Source: B46-G9 sp964548365
GTDB lineage: Bacteria > Desulfobacterota > DSM-4660 > Desulfatiglandales > Desulfatiglandaceae
NCBI GenBank assembly: GCA_964548365.1
Contig: CAZJRD010000022.1
Location: 1-45,032 of the forward strand
DNA length: 45,032 nt
Direction: 5' to 3'
This document shows, piece by piece, positions 1 to 7,829 of this stretch; within the stretch, counting starts at the first letter, position 1; every line of letters begins with the position of its first letter. The notes beneath the pieces are model-generated. The model was not told the DNA's origin, made no database searches, and saw only the letters and a program-made list of their open reading frames with translations. Position numbers and translations under genes: made by a program.

Positions 1-2
1 GT

Positions 3-797
3 GTGCTCAACCGGGCCATCTACGAGATCAGTCCCGTGCTCAGCGATTTCTTTATTACACTGATCTACGTGTTTCTGCTGGGTTTTTTGGGTGTCTATGC
101 GCTTCTTGATTTTCTGAAAAACCGCAAAGCCGGGGCGGAAGTGGGTGCCCATGCAGGAGAGAGTCCCAAGGGAATGGAGGCCGCAAGCGGCAAGAAAGGC
201 CTTCCGGCAAAATTGCAGTCCGTTAACATCCCGCCCTCCATAATATTTGACAGGGACCTGGTGCCGGGGGGCAAGAAGATTTCCGCCTGGTTTGTGGCTA
301 TCTGCGGTTTTTTTGTGGGAATGGTAGCCGCCATTATGGGTGTCGGCGGAGGGTTTCTCACCTTCCCCATGTTCGTCTATGTCCTCGGCGTTTCTTCATT
401 TACCACGGTGGGTACGGACATCTTCCAAATCATCTTCACGGCGGGATACGCCTCCATAGGCCAGTACGCCTTCTATGGCTTCATCTTCTATTCCCTGGCC
501 ATGGGCCTGCTCGTGGGCTCGCTCATCGGTATCCAGGTAGGGGCGCTGGTCACGAAAGTCGTCAAAGGCATATACATTCGCGGTTTCTATGCCACGGCTA
601 TCCTGGCCGGATTTTTAAACCGTCTCTTTGCATTGCCTGGGAAGCTGGGAGAGATGCATATCATCACTATCTCCAGGCCCCTCGCCCATACCTTGGATCA
701 GATTGGAATGTGGGTCTTCTTTATCGTCATCGGTATCTTCGCCGTCTGGGTGATTTCCACATTCTTCAAAAACATAAAACGACTCAGGGAGGTATAA
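3..797 (+). CDS. TauE/SafE-family membrane permease (5' end outside window)
   Basis: Integral membrane protein of the sulfite exporter TauE/SafE type, which moves small anions such as sulfite or sulfonates across the inner membrane; the substrate here is unknown. The 264 visible residues hold hydrophobic segments near residues 12-35, 95-130, 140-180 and 235-255, and a glycine-rich motif (GVGGGFLTFP) typical of the family's repeat. The frame is open to the window edge. The first visible residues are already a membrane helix and an acidic/basic loop, so the true start is probably upstream; the GTG at position 3 is only the first possible start codon. It ends three bases before the next gene, which suggests an operon with the following two-helix protein. 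Confidence 0.75.
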   Translation: MLNRAIYEISPVLSDFFITLIYVFLLGFLGVYALLDFLKNRKAGAEVGAHAGESPKGMEAASGKKGLPAKLQSVNIPPSIIFDRDLVPGGKKISAWFVAICGFFVGMVAAIMGVGGGFLTFPMFVYVLGVSSFTTVGTDIFQIIFTAGYASIGQYAFYGFIFYSLAMGLLVGSLIGIQVGALVTKVVKGIYIRGFYATAILAGFLNRLFALPGKLGEMHIITISRPLAHTLDQIGMWVFFIVIGIFAVWVISTFFKNIKRLREV

Positions 798-800
798 ACC

Positions 801-1508
801 ATGTTGATTCGAGATAAAAAACACTTTACCATAGGGCTTATCATGCTGATCGTATTTGCATCAGTATTAATAGTGATGTCCCTTCCCATTTTTGGAGGCA
901 AAAACGCCTTTGAGTCGGCAGACAATCTTTACAACTCCATTGCCAAGGGATCGAGTTATAAGATACCGCAGCTCGAAAAACAGGCCGAAGGGTTCAAGGG
1001 AACTATCGTGGATTGCGCAATCGACGCAAAGAGTATTCCCAATATGGATCTTGCAAGGAATATGGCTGCCATGGCGGGAATCCAACTCTCGCAGTCAGAA
1101 GGCAAGCTCAAGCTGAAAGGTGACCTGGGCAATATGGCTCTGGCAGCCCTCAAGGACTCCGACCTCATGTATTATGACAAGGAAACCCGGGTTTCCAATA
1201 AATACGCTGCATCCGGCAAACAGGTCCTCTTCACGTGGTGGAAGTTATTGAAAGAGACAGGGAGCGTTCTGAAACGACAAAAGGAGGTCAGCCAGGCCTC
1301 TTTCCTGGATGAAGTCGTGAAAAAAGGTATAGAGGTGGGTTACAACTTTTCCGGCATTGTACCTGAAAAAGCATCCTCCAAGGCGGGCACCCTGGCCTTT
1401 TCTCTCACGTTCTATGTCCTTTACACGATCTGGTGGGGCTTTTCCATATTCTTCCTCTTCGAAGGTTTCGGCCTCGCCATGGAAGCCGGCAAGAAGGAAG
1501 AAATGTAA
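801..1508 (+). CDS. two-helix membrane protein of unknown function
   Basis: A 235-residue protein I do not recognise. A strong hydrophobic helix lies near residues 11-31 and a second, aromatic-rich one near 198-225. Between them is a polar domain of about 165 residues that is probably extracytoplasmic, and the C-terminus is short and charged. The ATG at 801 follows a good ribosome-binding sequence (GGAGGTATAAACC). It begins three bases after the TauE-like gene ends, so the two are almost certainly cotranscribed, and it may be an accessory subunit of that permease (inference). There is no signal-peptidase or lipobox motif, so the first helix probably stays as an anchor. Confidence 0.7.
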   Translation: MLIRDKKHFTIGLIMLIVFASVLIVMSLPIFGGKNAFESADNLYNSIAKGSSYKIPQLEKQAEGFKGTIVDCAIDAKSIPNMDLARNMAAMAGIQLSQSEGKLKLKGDLGNMALAALKDSDLMYYDKETRVSNKYAASGKQVLFTWWKLLKETGSVLKRQKEVSQASFLDEVVKKGIEVGYNFSGIVPEKASSKAGTLAFSLTFYVLYTIWWGFSIFFLFEGFGLAMEAGKKEEM

Positions 1509-1511
1509 CGA

Positions 1512-1583
1512 ATCAGGTTCAAGGATCAAGGGATCAGGCCCCCAAGACCTTGAACCGTGAACTCTGAACCCTGAACCTGTTAA
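1512..1583 (+). repeat. degenerate TGAACC-word intergenic repeat
   Basis: The gap before the PEP-synthase-like gene is built from imperfect copies of one word: a left arm with CAGGTTCAAGGATCAAGG and a right arm with GAACCGTGAACTCTGAACC followed by CTGAACCTG. The arms are partly inverted to each other. Similar word-like repeats with other words fill several other intergenic gaps in this window. Confidence 0.55.
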
Positions 1584-1588
1584 GGCTT

Positions 1589-4225
1589 ATGAAGATTGAC
1601 AACTGGCTTAAGAACCTTTTTCATAAAGGCGCCCCGGGAAAAACGCTCTCTCCCGATGATATAGAATCCCTTCGGACGGCCTTCCAGGCCCGTTACCACA
1701 ATTTCAAACTTCTCCTGAATGCCAACAACAAGGCCCTGGAGGTCATGGCCGAACTGGAAGAGGCCTTGCGCGGCTCCACGCCCTTTGGAATGGGCTTCGT
1801 CAGGTCGCGGATAACCGCCATCTCCACCAGTGTTTTCCAGATCATCAAACACCTGAATGAGCTGGCCCCTCATAAATATGAGGCCCTGTCCGAGCGCTTC
1901 AAAGAGATCCAGGCAAGAATGAGCCCCTTTCTGAAAGTAAACGAGGCCCTAAGACAAGGCCCCCTCGTCGTCTCCCTGCGAGATTGCGGAAAAGCCATAG
2001 CCGACCAGGTAGGGGCAAAAGCCGCAAACCTTGGGGAGATCGGCAGAGGACTTCACCTGCGCATTCCAAACGGCTTTGTGGTCACTGCCACAGGCTATCA
2101 GCGGTTTCTGAACCACAACGACCTGAGGTCTGAGATCCAGAGGCGTATCCAGGCCGCAGGCGCTGAAACCATGGACCAGCTTTACACCCTCAGTGCATCC
2201 ATTCAGCAACTCATTATCCAGGCACCTGTTCCTTCCGAGCTGGAAGGAGAACTCCAGAGGCATTACGCCCTGCTCGAGCAGGAAGAGGGTGAAGACGTAC
2301 GCGTTGCCATGCGGAGCAGCGCCCTGGGTGAAGACCTGGAGGGCCTGTCCTTTGCGGGGCAGTACCGATCGGAGCTGAATGTAAGCAGTGAAAATATCCT
2401 GCAGGCCTACAAGGAAATCGTCGCCAGCAAGTACAGCCTTCAGGCCATGGCATACCGGCTGAACCGCGGCATACGCGAGGAAGACGTGGCTATGTGTGTC
2501 GTGTGTATGACGATGGTGGATGCCGTTGCTGGAGGAGTGGTGTATTCCAGAAACCCCGCGGCCGTCGGGGGGGATTCAGTGGTAATTAATTCCGTCTGGG
2601 GTCTCCCAAAGGCAGTGGTTGACGGGACTACGCTCTCGGATCTCTTTATCGTTTCCCGGGGCGAAACCATGAAGATCCTGAGAAAAGACGTCGCCCGAAA
2701 AAAACAGAAGTTTGTGTGTTACCCCCATGAAGGTATCCGCCGAATGGATACGACCGCGCATGAGGCGATCACGGCCTCTCTGAGCGACGGGCAGGCCGTA
2801 GGCCTTGCCGATATTGTCCTGCGCCTTGAAGAATATTACGGAACTCCACAGGACATGGAATGGGCCATAAAAGAGGACGGCTCTATTATCATCCTACAAT
2901 GCAGGCCGCTGCAGCACATGGAAACTCGACAGAAAGAAGGAAAAGCAGCACCAGTGGAAAAGGACCCTGTTTCCGCAATGTTGAAAGGAGGAGTCGCAGC
3001 AAGTCCCGGTATCGCAGCCGGCCCTGTCTTTCTGGCAAGAAAGAATATGGATCTGCTTCAATTCCCTGACGGCGCCGTTCTGGTTGCCGCCCAGGCCCTG
3101 CCCCGATGGGCCCCCCTCCTGAGTCGTGCCGCGGGCGTCATCACGGAGCAGGGAGGGATTACCGGTCATCTAGGCACGGTGGCAAGGGAGTTCGGGGTTC
3201 CTGCCCTCTTCGGCGTCAAGGATGCCATGACTGTCCTCAGGAACGGGGACATGGTGACGGTGGACGCAGACAACCTGAGGGTCTGCGAAGGACAAGTCGA
3301 TGCATTGATGAAAACCCGGGAAACCCCGCTGAATATCATGAAGGGCAGTCCTGTCTATGAGACCCTGAAAGGTGCATCCAACCATATCATACCTCTGCAC
3401 CTCCTTGATCCGGACGCACCTGAATTCAATCCCGGACACTGCAGGACATTGCATGACATCACGCGGTTTTGCCATGAAAAGGCCGTGATTGAGATGTTCC
3501 GCTTCGGAAAAGACCATCGTTTTCCCGAACGGTCCAGCAAGCAACTTTACTGTGATGTCCCCATGCAGTTCTGGGTCATCAACCTGGACGACGGTTTCAA
3601 GGAGGAGGTCGCTGACCGGTGGATTCTTCTTGAAAATATCTCCTCTGTTCCCATGCTCTCCCTCTGGCAGGGGATGACGGCCGTCCCCTGGGAAGGCCCG
3701 CCGCCGGTGGATTCCAAGGGGTTTATGTCCGTGCTCTTTGAGGCTACCGCCAACCCGGCATTGGATCCCTCCACAGGCGCTTCATATGGCATGCGCAATT
3801 ATTTTATGATCTCAAGAAACTTCTGCAGCCTTCAATCCAGGTTCGGTTTCCATTTCTCCACCGTGGAAGCCCTTGTGGGAGAAAGGGCTCTGGAAAACTA
3901 CATCAGCTTCCAGTTCAAGGGCGGCGCGGCAGACCTCCAACGGAGGATCTTTCGCGCACGATTCGTAGCAGAAATCATTGATCAGTATGGCTTTCGGACT
4001 GAACTCAGGGAGGACGCCGCATTCGCAAGACTGGAAGGATATGAGCAATCCTTCATGGAAGAACGCCTTCGCGTCCTGGGGTACCTCATCATTCATACCC
4101 GGCAACTGGACATGATCATGGCAAACGGCGCCGCCATGAATCACCAGCGGCAGAAAATCCTGAAAGACCTTCGTGATATCACCCGCGCCGGGAATCCATC
4201 CTTTTCAATCTGTAAAAAACCCTGA
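1589..4225 (+). CDS. PEP-synthase-like protein with a non-standard C-terminal domain
   Basis: An 878-residue phosphotransferase related to phosphoenolpyruvate synthase / pyruvate phosphate dikinase. Residues about 1-125 are a helical N-terminal extension. Residues about 130-445 are the ATP-grasp PPDK_N domain, with MRSSALGEDLEGLSFAGQY for the nucleotide site and an ILQCRPL ending. Residues about 475-575 are the swivelling phosphohistidine domain with the expected catalytic His527 in GGITGHLGT. The remaining 300 residues do not show the PEP/pyruvate-binding TIM-barrel motifs of true PEP synthase, and I recognise no family in them. ATP-driven phosphorylation of His527 is therefore likely, while the final acceptor is unknown. 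Start ATG at 1589 has only a weak RBS (AAGG). It lies 80 bp after the membrane protein, separated by a word repeat. Confidence 0.75.
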   Translation: MKIDNWLKNLFHKGAPGKTLSPDDIESLRTAFQARYHNFKLLLNANNKALEVMAELEEALRGSTPFGMGFVRSRITAISTSVFQIIKHLNELAPHKYEALSERFKEIQARMSPFLKVNEALRQGPLVVSLRDCGKAIADQVGAKAANLGEIGRGLHLRIPNGFVVTATGYQRFLNHNDLRSEIQRRIQAAGAETMDQLYTLSASIQQLIIQAPVPSELEGELQRHYALLEQEEGEDVRVAMRSSALGEDLEGLSFAGQYRSELNVSSENILQAYKEIVASKYSLQAMAYRLNRGIREEDVAMCVVCMTMVDAVAGGVVYSRNPAAVGGDSVVINSVWGLPKAVVDGTTLSDLFIVSRGETMKILRKDVARKKQKFVCYPHEGIRRMDTTAHEAITASLSDGQAVGLADIVLRLEEYYGTPQDMEWAIKEDGSIIILQCRPLQHMETRQKEGKAAPVEKDPVSAMLKGGVAASPGIAAGPVFLARKNMDLLQFPDGAVLVAAQALPRWAPLLSRAAGVITEQGGITGHLGTVAREFGVPALFGVKDAMTVLRNGDMVTVDADNLRVCEGQVDALMKTRETPLNIMKGSPVYETLKGASNHIIPLHLLDPDAPEFNPGHCRTLHDITRFCHEKAVIEMFRFGKDHRFPERSSKQLYCDVPMQFWVINLDDGFKEEVADRWILLENISSVPMLSLWQGMTAVPWEGPPPVDSKGFMSVLFEATANPALDPSTGASYGMRNYFMISRNFCSLQSRFGFHFSTVEALVGERALENYISFQFKGGAADLQRRIFRARFVAEIIDQYGFRTELREDAAFARLEGYEQSFMEERLRVLGYLIIHTRQLDMIMANGAAMNHQRQKILKDLRDITRAGNPSFSICKKP

Positions 4226-4282
4226 CAGGTTACCCTCTCCTGAAGCTCGCGACAGTCTTTTCTTGGAAATCTTTTATTTACC
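4226..4282. other. intergenic, no gene seen
   Basis: First part of a 315-bp gap between the PEP-synthase-like gene and the stress-protein operon. No coding sequence or clear terminator was found. The regulatory sites in the rest of the gap are listed separately. Confidence 0.5.
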
Positions 4283-4301
4283 GTTATATCAATGATATAA
4301 C
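4283..4301. promoter_or_regulatory. perfect 8+3+8 palindrome, candidate activator site
   Basis: GTTATATCAATGATATAAC is a perfect inverted repeat of 8-bp arms around AAT. It lies about 36 bp upstream of the predicted sigma-54 -24 element and would centre near -62 of the inferred start. It has no T-run after it, so it is not a typical terminator. A binding site for an enhancer-binding protein or another dimeric regulator is an inference. Confidence 0.45.
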
Positions 4302-4327
4302 TCCTGTTATCCCGCTCCTCTTCTTCC

Positions 4328-4343
4328 TGGCATCGTTTTTGCT
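4328..4343 (+). promoter_or_regulatory. sigma-54 (RpoN) -24/-12 promoter
   Basis: TGGCATCGTTTTTGCT matches the RpoN consensus closely: GG and GC are exactly 10 bp apart, with TGGCA at -24 and TTGC at -12. It faces the universal stress protein and response regulator genes. The inferred transcription start is near 4354, giving a leader of about 190 nt. It implies control by a sigma-54 activator encoded elsewhere. Confidence 0.65.
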
Positions 4344-4540
4344 CTGTATAAAATTGATCGTTTCACAAAAGATCAAAATCGCAACATTCCCACGAAAGTG
4401 CGAGCCCATAATTATTCAGAACCACTGGGCCCCGCCTTCGCAGGAATTATACAAGAAAATGAGAGGCAAAGTCACAATGGTTTTTTTGCGATTCTCTAAT
4501 CGGGAAAAAGGTCACAAAAAAAATGTGAAGAAGAGGTGCT

Positions 4541-5443
4541 ATGATGACAAACAAGACGAAACGCAAAATTCTGGTGGCTCTGGACGGGTCGGATCGGGCC
4601 TTTGAGGCGGTAAGGTACATCAGCGCCCTGCCGCCTTTTCAAGAAATGCATGTGGTACTGTTTACCGTGCTCGACAAGGTTCCTGAGATCTACTGGGACC
4701 TGGGCCAGGGTGATATGTACGACCATAGAATCAAGGAAGTCCGGGCATGGCAGGCCATGAAACAGCAGGAGATCGAGGCATACATGAAGAATGCCCAAAG
4801 GAATCTGCTGAAATTCGGGTTTTCAGAGGACGCCGTCTCCGTGAAGATCCAGCAGATGAAAACAGGAACCACCAGGGATATCATCAAGGAGGCAAAGCGC
4901 GGCTATTCGGCGATAGTGATCGGCAGAAAAGGGCACAGCAAGATCAAGGAGTTCATTCTCGGGAGTGTCACTAACAAGCTGTTGGCGAGTCTGGACTTTG
5001 TCCCCCTATTTGTGGTCGGGAGGTTCCCGGCGTCCAGAAAGGTGCTGGTCGCCATGGACGGTTCGGATGCTTCGATTCGCACTTTGGACTATCTGGGTGA
5101 GACCCTGCGAAACTGCGATTGTGATGTGACCCTGATCCACGTGATTCGAAGCGAGGAAAAGGATTTTGTGGAAAGGGCCGAGAAGAGAATCACTCCCGTT
5201 TTTGCTATGGCCACGAGCCATCTGGAAAGCTGGGGATTCGGCCCGCGCCATATCAGCACCAAGATCATTACCGGTGCGGTGAGCAGGGCCGGATCGATAG
5301 TACGGGAAGCAGAGGAAGGTGGCTATGGCACTATCGCAGTAGGCAGGCGGGGGATATCCCAGGTGCGTGAATTCGCTTTTGGCAGGGTCAGCAATAAGGT
5401 TGTCCAGTTGGCCGGGGAACAAGTGGTTTGGGTGGTAAACTGA
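4541..5443 (+). CDS. tandem-domain universal stress protein
   Basis: A 300-residue cytoplasmic protein made of two UspA domains (about residues 5-160 and 165-300). The first ends with the ATP-binding pattern GxxGx9GS (GRKGHSKIKEFILGS). The second has GRRGISQVREFAFGR, with Arg in place of the final Ser, so the two halves may differ in nucleotide binding. Two adjacent ATG codons (4541 and 4544) follow GAGGTG; the second has the better spacing. It is preceded by a sigma-54 promoter and overlaps the response regulator gene at TGATG, so the two are likely translationally coupled. A stress or survival role is known for the family, but the specific signal is not visible. Confidence 0.9.
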   Translation: MMTNKTKRKILVALDGSDRAFEAVRYISALPPFQEMHVVLFTVLDKVPEIYWDLGQGDMYDHRIKEVRAWQAMKQQEIEAYMKNAQRNLLKFGFSEDAVSVKIQQMKTGTTRDIIKEAKRGYSAIVIGRKGHSKIKEFILGSVTNKLLASLDFVPLFVVGRFPASRKVLVAMDGSDASIRTLDYLGETLRNCDCDVTLIHVIRSEEKDFVERAEKRITPVFAMATSHLESWGFGPRHISTKIITGAVSRAGSIVREAEEGGYGTIAVGRRGISQVREFAFGRVSNKVVQLAGEQVVWVVN

Positions 5444-5856
5444 TGCCCCAGACGGGACCAGATGAACAGGATATTTCCATGAAGCACCAATATACGATCC
5501 TGATAGCGGATCGAAATCCCCATGTCAGGGCATTTCTCAAGCGCGAGATGACAGCCGAAGGGTATCTGATCCGATTGGCCAATACCGGCCGCGAGGTGTT
5601 GAGATGGGTCTTTGGACATGAACCCCTTCACCTCCTCATCATGGATCCCGACCTGCCGGATGTGGAAGAACATGACATCTTAAAACAAATGAAAAACCGG
5701 ATACCTGAACTGCCCATCATTGTCCACAGTTTTACCCCTGACTTTACCAGAGGCCCTGGGATATTGGATACGTTGGTATTCGTGGAAAAGGGGGGAAAGA
5801 GCATTGAAAAACTGAAAGAGATAACCGCTGAGATGCTGCATGAAGCCAACCCGTAA
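5443..5856 (+). CDS. single-domain response regulator
   Basis: A stand-alone receiver domain of 137 residues with no output domain. The core is intact: an acidic residue in LIADRNPH, the likely phospho-acceptor Asp in LLIMDPDLPD, a Ser/Thr switch in VHSFT and the conserved Lys in VFVEKG. The usual first acidic pair is reduced to one Asp, followed by Arg. The ATG at 5443 overlaps the stress-protein stop codon (TGATG). An alternative ATG at 5479 begins directly at the receiver fold. Without an effector domain it probably works by protein contact, as CheY or Spo0F do; its partner kinase is not in the window. Confidence 0.8.
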   Translation: MPQTGPDEQDISMKHQYTILIADRNPHVRAFLKREMTAEGYLIRLANTGREVLRWVFGHEPLHLLIMDPDLPDVEEHDILKQMKNRIPELPIIVHSFTPDFTRGPGILDTLVFVEKGGKSIEKLKEITAEMLHEANP

Positions 5857-5905
5857 CACTTTGAGACTCTTGAAGAAAAAAGCCCGTTGCAAGGAAAAAA
5901 CTTGA

Positions 5906-6298
5906 ATGAAACCGGATAGAGAAAGTCATGGCCACTATTGGGTCAGCAGGATAAAGGCTTCACGCGACCTGAGGCTTCGTTATGAAGGGATCTACAACCG
6001 TGAGGAACGGCAAACTGACGGGAGCACCAAAGATCTGGACGACCGGAACCGGTATCGCATCCGGGCAAGGCTCTTCTTCGATGCCCCGATTACCGAGGAG
6101 ACTTCCACCCATTTCATGATCTGCAGCAACCAGGACTCGAACAGGGGGGCAACCACCACCAATCAGACATTTACCGATGATTTTAATGACAAGGGGATCT
6201 ACCAGCACAGGGCGTACGCCACATACAAACCCAAAAGTCCACCTATTCCAAAGAGGATCTCGAGCTTCCAGTCGGGTGCAATTGCCAGACCGGTATAG
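5906..6298 (+). pseudogene. porin fragment (putative porin family), truncated at both ends
   Basis: The 130-residue frame contains features I associate with the start of the beta-barrel in the 'putative porin' family of Deltaproteobacteria: DLRLRYEGIY, then DRNRYRIRARLFFDA, then TNQTFTDDF and GIYQHRAYATY. The normal signal peptide and coiled-coil region before it are missing, and the frame stops after only a few strands, with no barrel continuing downstream. AAGGAA about 10 nt before the ATG could still allow translation. I read it as a decayed remnant; a small expressed product cannot be excluded. Confidence 0.6.
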
Positions 6299-6380
6299 GC
6301 ATACATGGGCGTTTAACTTGCTTCAGGGCGCTGGAAAGGGAGGCCGATAGGTACATCAAAAAAGTTCAAGCAAAGGCAAC

Positions 6381-7028
6381 TTACAAAACGGGATCCATGC
6401 CGAAGCGGACCCATTTGAACCGTTTTTGAACCTTTTCGGATATATTGCCACCCACCCTTGCCATAAAGAGGTTTTCAGGCCGCAACATGACATTGGGTTC
6501 ATTGGTCTGGAAAATCCTGAACCCTTCCCGGCTGAATATGTTTATGAGCATATCCCGATACTCCATAGCCGACAGGCGCTTGCCGTCGATGTCCCATGTC
6601 CATGAATATCCCACCATGTAAAAGATACGTTCATCACTCAAGGGATGATTCACCAATAGTCTGAGAATATGATTGGACAGTCCGAGGGAACGCCAGTGGA
6701 TACTTACCTCCAAGGCTGCCACTTCCATCATCACGCGTTCTCCAACCTCGTTCCAGCGTTCTTCAGGTAATGGATATTCCATTATCCCCAGGCCGATGAT
6801 CCTGCGGTTCGGCCCAATCGCCAGGGTTACATTTACATCCGGAATCGAGGCAGTCTCTATCAGGGCCTTCTTGTCAGATATAATATGTCTGTACCGGGCG
6901 TAGCCAGGCATACTTTCGTTGAATGAAAGGAGGCCAATTTCATCAGGGGACAGGAATGAGCGAATGAACACTTTTTCCCCCAGGAGAGAAAGCTCCAGTT
7001 TCTTGCTGTTCCGGTTTGGTATTTCCAT
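6381..7028 (-). CDS. acuA: AcuA-like GNAT acetyltransferase
   Basis: A GNAT-fold N-acetyltransferase resembling Bacillus AcuA, which acetylates and inactivates acetyl-CoA synthetase. From memory of that protein the matching stretches are the Glu-Arg-Trp motif in YPLPEERWNEVGE, the acceptor-loop region EVSIHWRSLGLSNHILRLL, the aromatic segment YSWTWDIDGKRLSAMEYRDM, and the tail MARVGGNISEKVQKRFKWVRF region. The start at 7028 gives 215 residues, close to the usual 210. An in-frame ATG at 7052, with AGGA before it, would add eight residues. No acetoin or acetyl-CoA synthetase genes are nearby, so the target here is inferred only. It is monocistronic on the minus strand. Confidence 0.75.
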   Translation of the reverse strand: MEIPNRNSKKLELSLLGEKVFIRSFLSPDEIGLLSFNESMPGYARYRHIISDKKALIETASIPDVNVTLAIGPNRRIIGLGIMEYPLPEERWNEVGERVMMEVAALEVSIHWRSLGLSNHILRLLVNHPLSDERIFYMVGYSWTWDIDGKRLSAMEYRDMLINIFSREGFRIFQTNEPNVMLRPENLFMARVGGNISEKVQKRFKWVRFGMDPVL

Positions 7029-7176
7029 CAGGGTTATTAGAAATCTCCCCATCGCGTTCCTGGAGGTCTCTTATCATTATCTGGCAGTCGTGATATTTTC
7101 CGCTCTGATCACGGACATAGTCCCATAAAACACATTCCTTGGAGAAATGCAGTTTCCGAACGGCTTCAATGGTCAA
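6943..7176 (-). CDS. possible small protein overlapping the acuA start (doubtful)
   Basis: A 77-residue frame, opened by TTG at 7176, whose first half reads like real protein (KLHFSKECVLWDYVRDQSGK, then CQIMIRDLQERDG). Its second half overlaps the acuA coding region in another frame and looks like out-of-frame sequence. No good ribosome-binding site or ATG is present. It may be the eroded 3' end of an older gene or chance. Confidence 0.2.
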   Translation of the reverse strand: MTIEAVRKLHFSKECVLWDYVRDQSGKYHDCQIMIRDLQERDGEISNNPDGNTKPEQQETGAFSPGGKSVHSLIPVP

Positions 7177-7442
7177 GTCCTCGAATCCCTCAATTCCACT
7201 TCTTTAGGATATCTTTCGTAGATCATGGATCATCCTTTTCTTATAGAAAAAAACAGGGATAGCATTGACAAGCGTGGCTACTCACGTGGTCAGGCTGAAG
7301 CTGTTCAGTCTATTCACCTGAGTAGTTACAGACAAGCTTATAAAAGGTTGATTTATGCCGCAAGCGCTAGCGTATCAGGGACGAACTTGGTTCATTTAGA
7401 GGTGGTCCAAGCCCTCGCCCTTTGGGCCGGGATATCTAATCT
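7177..7442. other. intergenic, no gene seen
   Basis: About 265 bp between the acuA region and the carbonic-anhydrase-like gene. No credible coding frame, tRNA, strong promoter or terminator was found. Confidence 0.5.
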
Positions 7443-7829
7443 TTACTCGTCACCAAAACGTATTTCAATGACTTTCCACTTCTCATCTACCCACAGGCCG
7501 ATAATTTCAACGTCAGGATATTTTTTGCGCAACATCGCGACGGCTTCCTTCGTATGAAGGTACTGTTCCTCTTCTGATGCCGGGTTTCCGGCACAGTCGT
7601 GATGCCCGATAACGGCAATTCCCTTGGAATGGTGTTTCTCAACGGATATGTTCACTCTCTTGAGAATTGATTCCACCGTTCCCGGATCGGTCGTACCGGC
7701 AAGCAGCCGGTTTGGTCCGGGTTCGGACACGACGTCAACATGGGCCGCGCCAAATCGCTCCTGAAGATAGGTGATGACCGGCAGCTGTACCCGTCCATCC
7801 ATGCAATTAATAGCGGTGCAAAACGTCAT
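7443..7829 (-). CDS. mini beta-carbonic-anhydrase-like protein
   Basis: A 128-residue protein with the zinc-site signature of beta-type carbonic anhydrases in a reduced form: Cys9-x-Asp11-x-Arg13 (INCMDGR) and His76-x-x-Cys79 (GHHDC). True beta-carbonic anhydrases are about 200 residues, so this belongs with the short 'putative carbonic anhydrase' relatives whose activity is often unproven. The predicted role, reversible CO2 hydration or another zinc chemistry, is inferred from the site. Its ATG overlaps the adk stop codon by one base (TAATG on the minus strand), so it is translated with adenylate kinase. Confidence 0.7.
   Translation of the reverse strand: MTFCTAINCMDGRVQLPVITYLQERFGAAHVDVVSEPGPNRLLAGTTDPGTVESILKRVNISVEKHHSKGIAVIGHHDCAGNPASEEEQYLHTKEAVAMLRKKYPDVEIIGLWVDEKWKVIEIRFGDE

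Noticed and set aside
4339..4605. 88-residue frame across the Usp leader
   Set aside because: It begins inside the predicted sigma-54 promoter region and overlaps the Usp gene out of frame.
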